Positions 35,021-42,011 of a stretch of DNA of 49,332 bases are shown here, one piece after another; the stretch's first letter is position 1; the number at the start of each line of letters is the position of its first letter. This stretch comes from Actinomycetes bacterium. GTDB lineage: Bacteria; Actinomycetota; Actinomycetes; Actinomycetales; Microbacteriaceae. Below the pieces are notes generated by a model. The model was not told the DNA's origin and made no database searches. It saw only the letters and a program-made list of their open reading frames with translations. The position numbers and the translations under genes are program-made. Where the stretch lies: NCBI GenBank assembly GCA_023428065.1, contig JAEYZI010000054.1:1-49332 (forward strand). The letters run 5' to 3'.

Positions 35021-35476
35021 ATGAGAGCACGCGAACTGCTGGCACGCGCCGAGATCGTCGGCGTCGTGGGGGCGCTGGGTGAAGAGCTCTGCTGGGAGGT
35101 GCTCGCGGCCTCGCCGTGGGGCAGGCTCGCGGTCGTGGCCGACGACGGCCCCGAGATCCTCCCCGTCAACTTCGCGACCGATGGACCCCGCATCTACTTC
35201 CGCACGGCTCCGGGCGGCAAGCTCGCCGCCTTCGGGCACGATCCGCGCGTCGCGCTCGAGGTCGACGGCGTCGACGAGGACGGCGCGGCGGCGTTCAGCG
35301 TCATGGTGAAGGGCGTCGCGGACGCGCTCGACGCGCCCTCCGAGATCGAACTGGCCGAATCGCTGCCCCTCGCACCCTGGACCGCGACGCGCAAGCTCCG
35401 CTGGGTGCGCGTCCGCGCCCACTCGATCACGGGACGCGCGTTCCGCCTGGGCCCCGAACCCGATTCGTTCGTCTGA
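35021..35476 (+). CDS. Pyridoxamine 5'-phosphate oxidase-family (split-barrel flavin) protein
   Basis: A 151-residue single-domain protein. LAASPWGRLAVVADDGPEILPVNFA, IYFRTAPGGKLAAF and ALEVDGVDEDG fit the FMN/F420-binding PPOX-like split barrel seen in actinobacterial stress regulons, where roles in redox protection are suspected. No further substrate clue is visible. The ATG has AGGGGAG upstream. It is divergent from mgtA and convergent with the kinase (20 bases between stops). Confidence 0.85.
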   Translation: MRARELLARAEIVGVVGALGEELCWEVLAASPWGRLAVVADDGPEILPVNFATDGPRIYFRTAPGGKLAAFGHDPRVALEVDGVDEDGAAAFSVMVKGVADALDAPSEIELAESLPLAPWTATRKLRWVRVRAHSITGRAFRLGPEPDSFV

Positions 35477-35496
35477 CGTGCCGCGGCCGGACGGTC

Positions 35497-37107
35497 TCAC
35501 TCCGTCGCGAGGACGGACGGATCCACCGGCACGCTCCAGCGCATCGCGGTGCCGCCTCCCGCACGAGGCCCGACCGAGAAGCTCCCATTGCGCGCCTCGG
35601 CCCGCGAGCGGAGGTTCTCGAGCCCGCTGGATCGCGAGGGGGATTCCGGGATGCCGACGCCGTCGTCCGTGACGGTCACCACGAGCTCCGCCCCTCCGCC
35701 GTCCACGAGCACTTCGACGCTTCGGGCGCGCGCGTGCCGCAGCGTGTTGCTGAGGGCCTCGCGCACGACGGCGACCGCGTCGTCGGCGAGCCCGTCGTCC
35801 GCGACGAGGTCCACGGGGCCCATGAACGCGACACGCGGGGTGAAGCCGAGCTCGTAGGAGTACTCGCTCGCGAGGCCGAGAACGCGATTGCGGAGCGCGG
35901 GGAGGTCTCGCGTGCTCATGGCGAAGATCGCCGTGCGGATGTCGTCGATCGCGCGATCGACCTCGCCGACGGCGTCGAGCACGCGCTCGGTGATCTGGGG
36001 CTCCGTCGACCGGGCAGCCGTGCTCTGCAGCCCGAGGCCCGTCGCGAAGAGGCGCTGGATGACGTGGTCGTGCAGGTCGCGCGCGATCCGGCTGCGCTCG
36101 TCGAGCAGCTCGAGGCGCTGCCGGTCGGCGAGGGAGCGGGTGAGCTCGAGGGCGATGCTGGCCTGGTCCGCGAAGTCGGCCGCCATGGAGAGGTCCTCCG
36201 GACGGAAGCGCGAGGCGCCGGTTGCGCGTGCGACGGTGATCGCGCCCGGGATGCCGGCGGGGGTCGAGCGCAGCGGGAGCGCCATCATGGGGCCCAGACG
36301 ACTGTCCGTCGGGATGTCGCGTGGCTCGCTGCCCGTCTCGATGACCGGCCGCCCGGCGTCGATGGCCGCGGCGGCGAGGGTGCCCGCGCGCGGGAGGGAG
36401 CGCCCGACGGCGATGGTCTCCGCGAGCGGCCCGCGGGCGGTGTGCACGCGCAGCCCGTCCCCGTCGGGGAGCACGACGCACACGAGCGCCGCGTCGGCGA
36501 CGCTCACGCAGCGCTCGGCGAGACGGCTGAGCGCGCCCTCGGTGTCGCCGCTCAACAGCATCGCGCTGAACTCGGCCGACGCTCGGGTCCACGCGTTCCG
36601 CCGCCGCGCCTGATCGTAGAGCCGCGCATGGTCGATGGCGACGGCGGCGGACGAGGCGAGCGCGGTCAGCAGCTCCTCGTCTTCCGCCGTGAACGCCCCC
36701 TCCCGGCGGTCGGTCAGATAGAGGTTCCCGAACGTCTCCCCGCGTACCCGGATGGGGACGCCCAGGAAGGAGTCCCGCCCGCTGCGTCGACTGGTCGAGG
36801 CGTCGGGGCGCGCGTCGCCGTACGCGTGCCGGGTGGGCGAGGTGTCGTCGAGGAGCGACACGTGCGAACCCTGGGCGCGGGGCAGCCGCGTGATGCCGGC
36901 GACCGCGGCATCCGGCGTCTCGAGGTGGATGAACTGCTCGAGCGACCCGTCGGGGGCGACGATGCCGAGGGCGCCGTAGCGGGCGCCGACGAGCTCCATC
37001 GCGGCCCGGGTGATGCGGCGCAGCGTGTCGGGCAGTTCGATGCCCTCGCTGATGGCGGTCGTGGCCGCGAGCAGCGACCCGACCCGACCCTCGTACACCT
37101 CGTCCAT
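35497..37107 (-). CDS. DevS/DosS-like GAF-GAF sensor histidine kinase
   Basis: 536 residues: two GAF domains (about 12-165 and 185-325), a HisKA_3 dimerisation helix with phospho-acceptor His346 in RIARDLHDHVIQRLFATG, and an HATPase domain with REALSNTLRHARA (N box), DDGVGIP and SGLENLRSRAE. It has no transmembrane segment. The H box is nearly that of mycobacterial DosS, and FLGVPIRVRGETFGNLYLTD matches its first GAF. The residue where DosS has heme ligand His149 appears to be Arg here. It is probably the partner of the regulator at 31616. Confidence 0.9.
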   Translation of the reverse strand: MDEVYEGRVGSLLAATTAISEGIELPDTLRRITRAAMELVGARYGALGIVAPDGSLEQFIHLETPDAAVAGITRLPRAQGSHVSLLDDTSPTRHAYGDARPDASTSRRSGRDSFLGVPIRVRGETFGNLYLTDRREGAFTAEDEELLTALASSAAVAIDHARLYDQARRRNAWTRASAEFSAMLLSGDTEGALSRLAERCVSVADAALVCVVLPDGDGLRVHTARGPLAETIAVGRSLPRAGTLAAAAIDAGRPVIETGSEPRDIPTDSRLGPMMALPLRSTPAGIPGAITVARATGASRFRPEDLSMAADFADQASIALELTRSLADRQRLELLDERSRIARDLHDHVIQRLFATGLGLQSTAARSTEPQITERVLDAVGEVDRAIDDIRTAIFAMSTRDLPALRNRVLGLASEYSYELGFTPRVAFMGPVDLVADDGLADDAVAVVREALSNTLRHARARSVEVLVDGGGAELVVTVTDDGVGIPESPSRSSGLENLRSRAEARNGSFSVGPRAGGGTAMRWSVPVDPSVLATE

Positions 37108-37134
37108 CCAGCGCTCCCTGGAGACAACGGGGGC

Positions 37135-37228
37135 AGTGTACCCCGCAGTCCTGAAGCCGCCCCGGGCGTCTCATGCGCGCGGGGATGGGCCGAAGGTCAC
37201 ATCGATCGCCGCGCCGCAGCCCTACCGT
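37135..37228. promoter_or_regulatory. DosR-like box between the kinase and PEP synthase genes
   Basis: GGGCCGAAGGTCAC (37187-37200) differs by one base from the reverse strand of the box at 31544. TACCGT (37223-37228), the ppsA -10, is exactly 29.5 bases from its centre, so the box lies at -41.5 from the ppsA ATG. The kinase has a separate -10, TACACT (37135-37140, minus), which would put the box near -65. Confidence 0.65.
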
Positions 37229-37234
37229 GACGCC

Positions 37235-39622
37235 ATGAGCGAGCGTCAGGTGCTGTGGTTCCGGGAGGTCGGCGTCGCGGATGTGCCGCGCGTCGGCGGC
37301 AAGAACGCCTCCCTCGGCGAGCTCATCTCGGCACTCGCCGAGAGCGGGGTTCGGGTTCCCGACGGCTTCGCGACGACGGCCGACGCGTATCGTGCGTTCG
37401 TGCGCCACAACGGGCTCGAGCGCACGATCACCGATCGGCTCGACGAGCTCCGTGACGGCCGGGCGACACTGCAGGAGGCGGGGGAGGCGATCCGCGGGGC
37501 GTTCCTCGCCGGGGAGCTCCCGCCCGAGCTCGCCGACGAGATCCGCACCGCCTACCGCCGGCTCGCCGAGGTCGCCGGTCTCGCCGCCCCGGCCGTCGCC
37601 GTGCGCAGCAGCGCCACCGCGGAGGACCTGCCGGATGCGAGCTTCGCCGGCCAGCAGGAGTCGTTCCTCAACGTCGTAGGCGAGCCGCAGCTCCTCGACG
37701 CCTGCCGCCGCTGCTACGCGTCGCTCTTCACGGATCGCGCGATCACCTACCGACGACTGAAGGGCTTCGACGACCTCGAGGTCGCCCTCTCGGTGGGGGT
37801 GCAGCGCATGGTGCGCAGCGACCTCGGCGCGTCGGGGGTCATGTTCTCGATCGACACGGAGAGCGGGTTCCCGCGCGCCGCGGTCATCAGCGCCGCCTGG
37901 GGCATGGGCGAGCTCGTCGTGCAGGGGATCGTCGACCCCGACACCTACATGGTGTTCACGCCGCTCCTGGCCGAACCCGAGGTCACTCCGATCATCGAGC
38001 GCATCCGCGGCGCGAAAGAGCGCAAGATGATCACGGGCCGCGGCGTGACAGCCCGAACGCGAACGGTCGACACGAGCCGCCGCGAGCGTGAGGCGTTCGT
38101 GCTCTCCGACGTCGACGTGCTGCAGCTCGCCCGCTGGGCGGTGGCGGTCGCTGCGCACTACGGCCGACCCATGGACATGGAGTGGGCGAAGGACGGGCTC
38201 ACGGGCGAGCTCTTCCTCGTCCAGGCCCGGCCGGAGACCGTCCACGGCACCCACGCGGCCTCGTCGTTCACGGTCATGCGGTTGACCCAGGAGGGTCCCG
38301 TGCTCGCCCGCGGCTCCGCGATCGGCGACGGCATCGCGACGGGCGAGGTGTGCGTCATCCGCGACCCCGCGGAGATGGACCGCTTCCCCGACGGCGGGAT
38401 CCTCGTGACCGAGATGACCGATCCCGACTGGGTGCCCGTGATGTCGCGCGCCGCGGCGATCGTGACCGAGCACGGTGGAACCACGAGCCACGCCGCCATC
38501 GTGAGCCGCGAGCTCGGTGTGCCCGCGGTCGTCGGCACGGGGGATGCGACGTCGGTGCTCGCCGATGGCCGAGCTGTGACCGTGAGCTGCGCGGGCGACG
38601 AGATCGGTCGCGTCCTGGACGGCATCCTCCCGTACGAGCGTCAGGTGATCGACCTCGCCGACATCCCGTCGACCTCGACGCGGCTCCTGGTCAACATCGC
38701 GAACCCGTCGACGGCGTTCCAGTGGTGGCGGCTCCCGGCGGCGGGGGTGGGGCTCGCGCGCATGGAGTTCATCATCACGAGCGCCATCCGCGTGCACCCG
38801 ATGGCGCTCGCGCATCCGGAGCGGGTCACGCGTGCGGAGGACCGGGAGGAGATCGCCCGGCTGACGCGCGGCTACCCGGACGGCGCGGAGTACTTCGTCG
38901 ACGTGCTCTCGCGCGGCATCGCGAAGCTCGCGGCGCCGTTCCACCCGCAGCCCGTGATCGTGCGCACGAGCGACTTCAAGTCGAACGAGTACGCGCACCT
39001 CGTGGGCGGCAGCTACTTCGAGCGCCCGGAGGAGAATCCGATGATCGGGTTCCGCGGCGCGGCCCGCTACGACGACGAGCGCTACCGCGACGGCTTCGAG
39101 CTCGAGTGCCGTGCCCTGCGTGCCGTGCGCACGGAACTGGGCTTCCGCAACGTCGTCGTCATGATCCCGTTCTGCCGCACCCTGGCCGAGGCGGATGCGG
39201 TGCTCGCCGTGCTCGCCGAGAACGGCCTCGAGCGGGGCGTCGACGGGCTCAAGGTCTACATGATGTGCGAGATCCCGTCGAATGTGGTGCTCGCGGAGGA
39301 GTTCGCGGCGCGCTTCGACGGCTTCTCCATCGGCTCGAACGACCTCACCCAGCTCACCCTCGGCGTCGACCGCGACTCCGGGGAGCTCGCGGGGCTCTTC
39401 GACGAGCGGGATCCCGCGGTCATGCGGATGGTGGGCCTCGCGATCGGAGGAGGGCACCGCGGCGGCATCCCGGTGGGCATCTGCGGGCAGGCTCCGAGCG
39501 ATCACCCCGAGTTCGTGACGTTCCTCGTCGAGCACGGGATCGACTCGATCTCGCTCAACCCCGACAGCTTCCTGCGCACGGCCGAGCAGGTCGCGCGGAT
39601 CGAGGCGCTCATCCGCTCCTGA
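37235..39622 (+). CDS. ppsA: Phosphoenolpyruvate synthase
   Basis: 795 residues, the normal PpsA length. It makes PEP from pyruvate and ATP, with AMP and phosphate as products. The N-terminal ATP-grasp domain has VPRVGGKNASLGEL, AVRSSATAEDLPDASFAGQQ and SGVMFSIDTESGFPRA. The central swivelling domain carries the catalytic His in TEHGGTTSHAAIVSRELG. The C-terminal PEP domain has GLARMEFIITSAIRVHP, RTSDFKSNEYAHLVGG and SIGSNDLTQLTLGVDRDS. Predicted mRNA is leaderless and controlled by the box at 37187, so PEP recovery may be induced in dormancy-like states. Confidence 0.95.
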   Translation: MSERQVLWFREVGVADVPRVGGKNASLGELISALAESGVRVPDGFATTADAYRAFVRHNGLERTITDRLDELRDGRATLQEAGEAIRGAFLAGELPPELADEIRTAYRRLAEVAGLAAPAVAVRSSATAEDLPDASFAGQQESFLNVVGEPQLLDACRRCYASLFTDRAITYRRLKGFDDLEVALSVGVQRMVRSDLGASGVMFSIDTESGFPRAAVISAAWGMGELVVQGIVDPDTYMVFTPLLAEPEVTPIIERIRGAKERKMITGRGVTARTRTVDTSRREREAFVLSDVDVLQLARWAVAVAAHYGRPMDMEWAKDGLTGELFLVQARPETVHGTHAASSFTVMRLTQEGPVLARGSAIGDGIATGEVCVIRDPAEMDRFPDGGILVTEMTDPDWVPVMSRAAAIVTEHGGTTSHAAIVSRELGVPAVVGTGDATSVLADGRAVTVSCAGDEIGRVLDGILPYERQVIDLADIPSTSTRLLVNIANPSTAFQWWRLPAAGVGLARMEFIITSAIRVHPMALAHPERVTRAEDREEIARLTRGYPDGAEYFVDVLSRGIAKLAAPFHPQPVIVRTSDFKSNEYAHLVGGSYFERPEENPMIGFRGAARYDDERYRDGFELECRALRAVRTELGFRNVVVMIPFCRTLAEADAVLAVLAENGLERGVDGLKVYMMCEIPSNVVLAEEFAARFDGFSIGSNDLTQLTLGVDRDSGELAGLFDERDPAVMRMVGLAIGGGHRGGIPVGICGQAPSDHPEFVTFLVEHGIDSISLNPDSFLRTAEQVARIEALIRS

Positions 39623-40088
39623 GAGCGGGGAGCACCCCGAGCTCGAGCATCACGAGCCCGCACACGGCGAGCCCGAACGCGAAGTAGGCGAGCTGGAGGG
39701 GGCTGAAGGGGATGTAGATCATCTGGACGAAGATCCAGATGAGGGTCGCGAATCCCGCTGCCGCCGAGAACGCGGCTGCGAGCGGCCCGTCTCGCCACTG
39801 TGCGACGAGGCCGACGACGTGCACACTCCCGAGCACGAGGCCGAGCACGATCCCCGGCACGAGGTAGGAGTCGAAGGGCGAGCCCGCGAGGTAGTCGTCC
39901 GGGGGAGTGAGCACGGTCGCGGCCTCGGGCGACGACGACCCGACCACGAGCGCGACGCCCCCGCCGATCGCGGTCAGGGCGACGAATCCGTGCAGCACGA
40001 TGAGCGTGATGCGCGCGGCCCTCCGCAGCGATGCACGAGACCCGTGCCGTCGGTGCGAGAGCCCGTCGAGGCGGTTGTCGATGTCCAC
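39609..40088 (-). CDS. Small four-helix integral membrane protein, unknown function
   Basis: 159 residues with an Arg/His-rich cytoplasmic start (DGLSHRRHGSRASLRRAARI) and four hydrophobic segments at about 31-52, 74-96, 104-127 and 130-152. No motif is recognised. It converges on ppsA, with 14 bases of overlap at the 3' ends. The GTG at 40088 begins just before the basic stretch; starts further upstream would add an Arg/Ala-rich, low-quality extension and were not used. Confidence 0.7.
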   Translation of the reverse strand: MDIDNRLDGLSHRRHGSRASLRRAARITLIVLHGFVALTAIGGGVALVVGSSSPEAATVLTPPDDYLAGSPFDSYLVPGIVLGLVLGSVHVVGLVAQWRDGPLAAAFSAAAGFATLIWIFVQMIYIPFSPLQLAYFAFGLAVCGLVMLELGVLPALRSG

Positions 40089-40174
40089 GCGACCAGTGTC
40101 CGCGCGGGCCCGCGAACGCCCAGAGGCGGAAGTCCCGCCCGCACGACACCGCGCACGCGTCCGCCGCACCCGAT

Positions 40175-40684
40175 TCAGCTCGCGCTGGGCCGGGGCAGCG
40201 GGTGCAGCGTCACGTCGCGCAGCCCGCTCGCATCGACCGTCGCGGTCAGGTAGGTGCCGTGCGGTTGCCGCCGCCGGTCGGTGGGCGAGCCGGGGTTCAG
40301 CAGGCGCATCCCGCGAGGCGTCACGGTGTCCCACGGGATGTGGCTGTGCCCGAAGACGAGCACGTCGACGTCCGGGAACGCGTCATCCATGCGCCGCTCG
40401 CGGCCGACCGCCTGTCCGGTCTCGTGGACGACGGCGAAGCGGATGCCGTGCAGCGTCACGCGGGCGACCTCCGGCAGCCGCGCCCGCAGCTCGGGTCCGT
40501 CGTTGTTGCCCCAGCATCCGACGAGCCGACGCGACCGCGTCTCGAGTTCGTCGAGCAGCTCGACGCCGACCCAGTCGCCGGCGTGGAACACGACATCGGC
40601 GGCGTCGACGGCCGGCCATATCTCGTCGGGCAGCCGCTTGGCGCGAACCGGGAGGTGGGTGTCGGAGATCAGCACGAGCCGCAC
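40175..40684 (-). CDS. YfcE/MJ0936-type metallophosphoesterase
   Basis: 169 residues with the calcineurin-like metal motifs in order: LISDTHLP (DxH), HAGDWVG (GDxxx), CWGNNDG (GNxD), VVHETG and FGHSHIPW (GHSH), then NPGSPTDRR. It is probably a cyclic-nucleotide or small phosphodiester hydrolase; the substrate cannot be read from sequence. The frame runs open through the tRNA-Leu gene, so the GTG at 40684 was chosen. CAAAGT (40691-40696) six bases before it is a leaderless-type hexamer. Confidence 0.88.
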   Translation of the reverse strand: MRLVLISDTHLPVRAKRLPDEIWPAVDAADVVFHAGDWVGVELLDELETRSRRLVGCWGNNDGPELRARLPEVARVTLHGIRFAVVHETGQAVGRERRMDDAFPDVDVLVFGHSHIPWDTVTPRGMRLLNPGSPTDRRRQPHGTYLTATVDASGLRDVTLHPLPRPSAS

Positions 40685-40730
40685 AGGTCCACTTTGCCCC
40701 AGTCGGCGCGCGGCACGCGGAGGATCCGGG

Positions 40731-40813
40731 TGCCGGTGGTGGGGGTCGAACCCACACGTCCTCACGGACAACCGATTTTGAGTCGGTCGCGTCTGCCATT
40801 CCGCCACACCGGC
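40731..40813 (-). tRNA. tRNA-Leu (anticodon CAA)
   Basis: 83 bases on the minus strand. Acceptor GCCGGTG pairs with CACCGGC, discriminator A. The anticodon stem ACCGA/TCGGT encloses loop CTCAAAA, giving anticodon CAA. A long variable arm (GTCC/GGAC) marks a class II tRNA, and the T arm GTGGG-TTCGACC-CCCAC is perfect. The 3' CCA is not encoded. It reads TTG codons, which are rare in this window. Confidence 0.95.
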
Positions 40814-40863
40814 CGGTGCGAGCGACGTCCGCATCCGGACCTCGCGGCAACCTGACGTTACCG

Positions 40864-40869
40864 TAGGAT
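40864..40869 (+). promoter_or_regulatory. Leaderless-type -10 of the ANTAR regulator gene
   Basis: TAGGAT ends six bases before the GTG at 40876. Confidence 0.55.
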
Positions 40870-40875
40870 TGCGGG

Positions 40876-41481
40876 GTGAGTGAGACCGACCAGGCCCCCA
40901 GCGCTCCCCGTCGCGTCGTCGTCGCCGAGGATGAGTCCCTCATCCGGCTCGACATCGTCGAGATCCTTCGCGACAACGGCTTCGATGTCGTCGGAGAGGC
41001 CGGTGACGGCGAGACGGCCGTGGCCCTCGCGACCGAGCTGCGGCCCGACCTCGTCGTCATGGACGTCAAGATGCCCCAGCTCGACGGCATCTCGGCTGCC
41101 GAGCGCCTCACCAAGAACCACATCGCCCCCGTCGTGCTGCTCACCGCCTTCAGCCAGAAGGAGCTCGTGGAGCGCGCGTCGGAGGCCGGGGCGCTCGCCT
41201 ACGTCGTGAAGCCCTTCACCCCGAACGACCTCCTGCCGGCGATCGAGATCGCGCTCAGCCGCTACCAGCAGATCGTGACGCTCGAGGCCGAGGTGGCCGA
41301 CATGGTCGAGCGCTTCGAGACGCGCAAGCTCGTCGACCGCGCGAAGGGCCTGCTCAACGAGAAGATGGGGCTCACGGAGCCCGAGGCGTTCCGCTGGATC
41401 CAGAAGGCGTCGATGGACCGTCGCCTCACCATGCACGACGTCGCGCAGGCCATCATCGACCAGCTCGCACCCAAGAAGTAG
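40876..41481 (+). CDS. pdtaR: ANTAR-domain response regulator, PdtaR type
   Basis: 201 residues. The receiver domain has RVVVAEDESLIRLDIVEIL, phospho-acceptor Asp in LVVMDVKMPQLDGI (about residue 60), LLTAFSQKEL and YVVKPF. The C-terminal ANTAR three-helix RNA-binding domain has LVDRAKGLLNEKMGLTEPEAFRWIQKASM, where the Ala-Lys-Gly core is typical. It should act by antitermination on transcripts with paired ANTAR hairpins, as Rv1626 does in mycobacteria. No partner kinase is encoded nearby. Confidence 0.93.
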   Translation: MSETDQAPSAPRRVVVAEDESLIRLDIVEILRDNGFDVVGEAGDGETAVALATELRPDLVVMDVKMPQLDGISAAERLTKNHIAPVVLLTAFSQKELVERASEAGALAYVVKPFTPNDLLPAIEIALSRYQQIVTLEAEVADMVERFETRKLVDRAKGLLNEKMGLTEPEAFRWIQKASMDRRLTMHDVAQAIIDQLAPKK

Positions 41482-41484
41482 CGC

Positions 41485-41512
41485 GCGGCGCACCGACATC
41501 GCGGCGCGCCGC
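41485..41512. terminator. Possible bidirectional terminator
   Basis: GCGGCGC (41485-41491) can pair with GCGCCGC (41506-41512) between the convergent regulator and thioesterase stops. The stem is seven pairs with a 14-base loop; a 12-base palindrome at 41501-41512 competes. Confidence 0.35.
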
Positions 41513-41517
41513 TCGCC

Positions 41518-41955
41518 TCAACCCGCGACTCGCTCGTCGCGCAGCATGTTCGTCATGCGCACCGTCGAGAGGCGACGACCCGCCTCGTCGGTCATCACGA
41601 TCTCGTGGGTGCACAGCGTGCGCCCGAGCACGAGCGCCGTGCAGGTGCCCGTCACCCATCCCTCCGTGACCGATCGGCTGTGGGTCGCGTTGATCTCGAT
41701 GCCGACGGCGTAACGTCCGGGGCCCGCGTGGATGGCCGACGACAGCGAGCCGAGTGACTCGCCGAGCACGACGTGCGCGCCGCCGTGCAGCAGTCCCACG
41801 ACCTGCCGGTTCCCCTCGACGGGCATGCGCGCCACGGAATGCGTCGCCGACAGCTCGAGGAACTCGATCCCCATCTTGCGGGCGAGTTCACCGCCTTCGG
41901 AGTCGCCCAGGCGGGCGACGAGTTCGGGGTCGAGATCGGGCGGGAGGATCACCAT
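41518..41955 (-). CDS. PaaI-type hotdog-fold thioesterase
   Basis: 145 residues. VVGLLHGGAHVVLGESLGS carries the hotdog central helix with the HGG motif used by PaaI/YbgC-like acyl-CoA thioesterases. INATHSRSV and GTCTALVLGRTLCTHEI complete the fold. The substrate is unknown; an aromatic or hydroxybenzoyl-CoA is typical. It is divergent from polA across 56 bases. A thioesterase between pdtaR and polA is a common actinobacterial arrangement. Confidence 0.9.
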   Translation of the reverse strand: MVILPPDLDPELVARLGDSEGGELARKMGIEFLELSATHSVARMPVEGNRQVVGLLHGGAHVVLGESLGSLSSAIHAGPGRYAVGIEINATHSRSVTEGWVTGTCTALVLGRTLCTHEIVMTDEAGRRLSTVRMTNMLRDERVAG

Positions 41956-41999
41956 GCGCGCTCCATCGGTCGGGTCGGTGGGGTGTCGGAACCTGCGGA

Positions 42000-42005
42000 T
42001 AGGCT
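42000..42005 (+). promoter_or_regulatory. Leaderless-type -10 of polA
   Basis: TAGGCT ends six bases before the polA GTG. Confidence 0.55.
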
Positions 42006-42011
42006 GGCCCC

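Noticed and set aside
37159..37164. A -10 for the kinase gene at the same 29.5-base distance as the other five
   Set aside because: The minus-strand hexamer there reads CGGGGC, not -10-like; the kinase more likely uses TACACT at 37135-37140.
34922..39535. Continuous minus-strand frame of over 1500 codons across the dormancy island
   Set aside because: It runs antisense to ppsA, out of frame with the kinase, and through the PPOX gene; compositional artefact of third-position GC.
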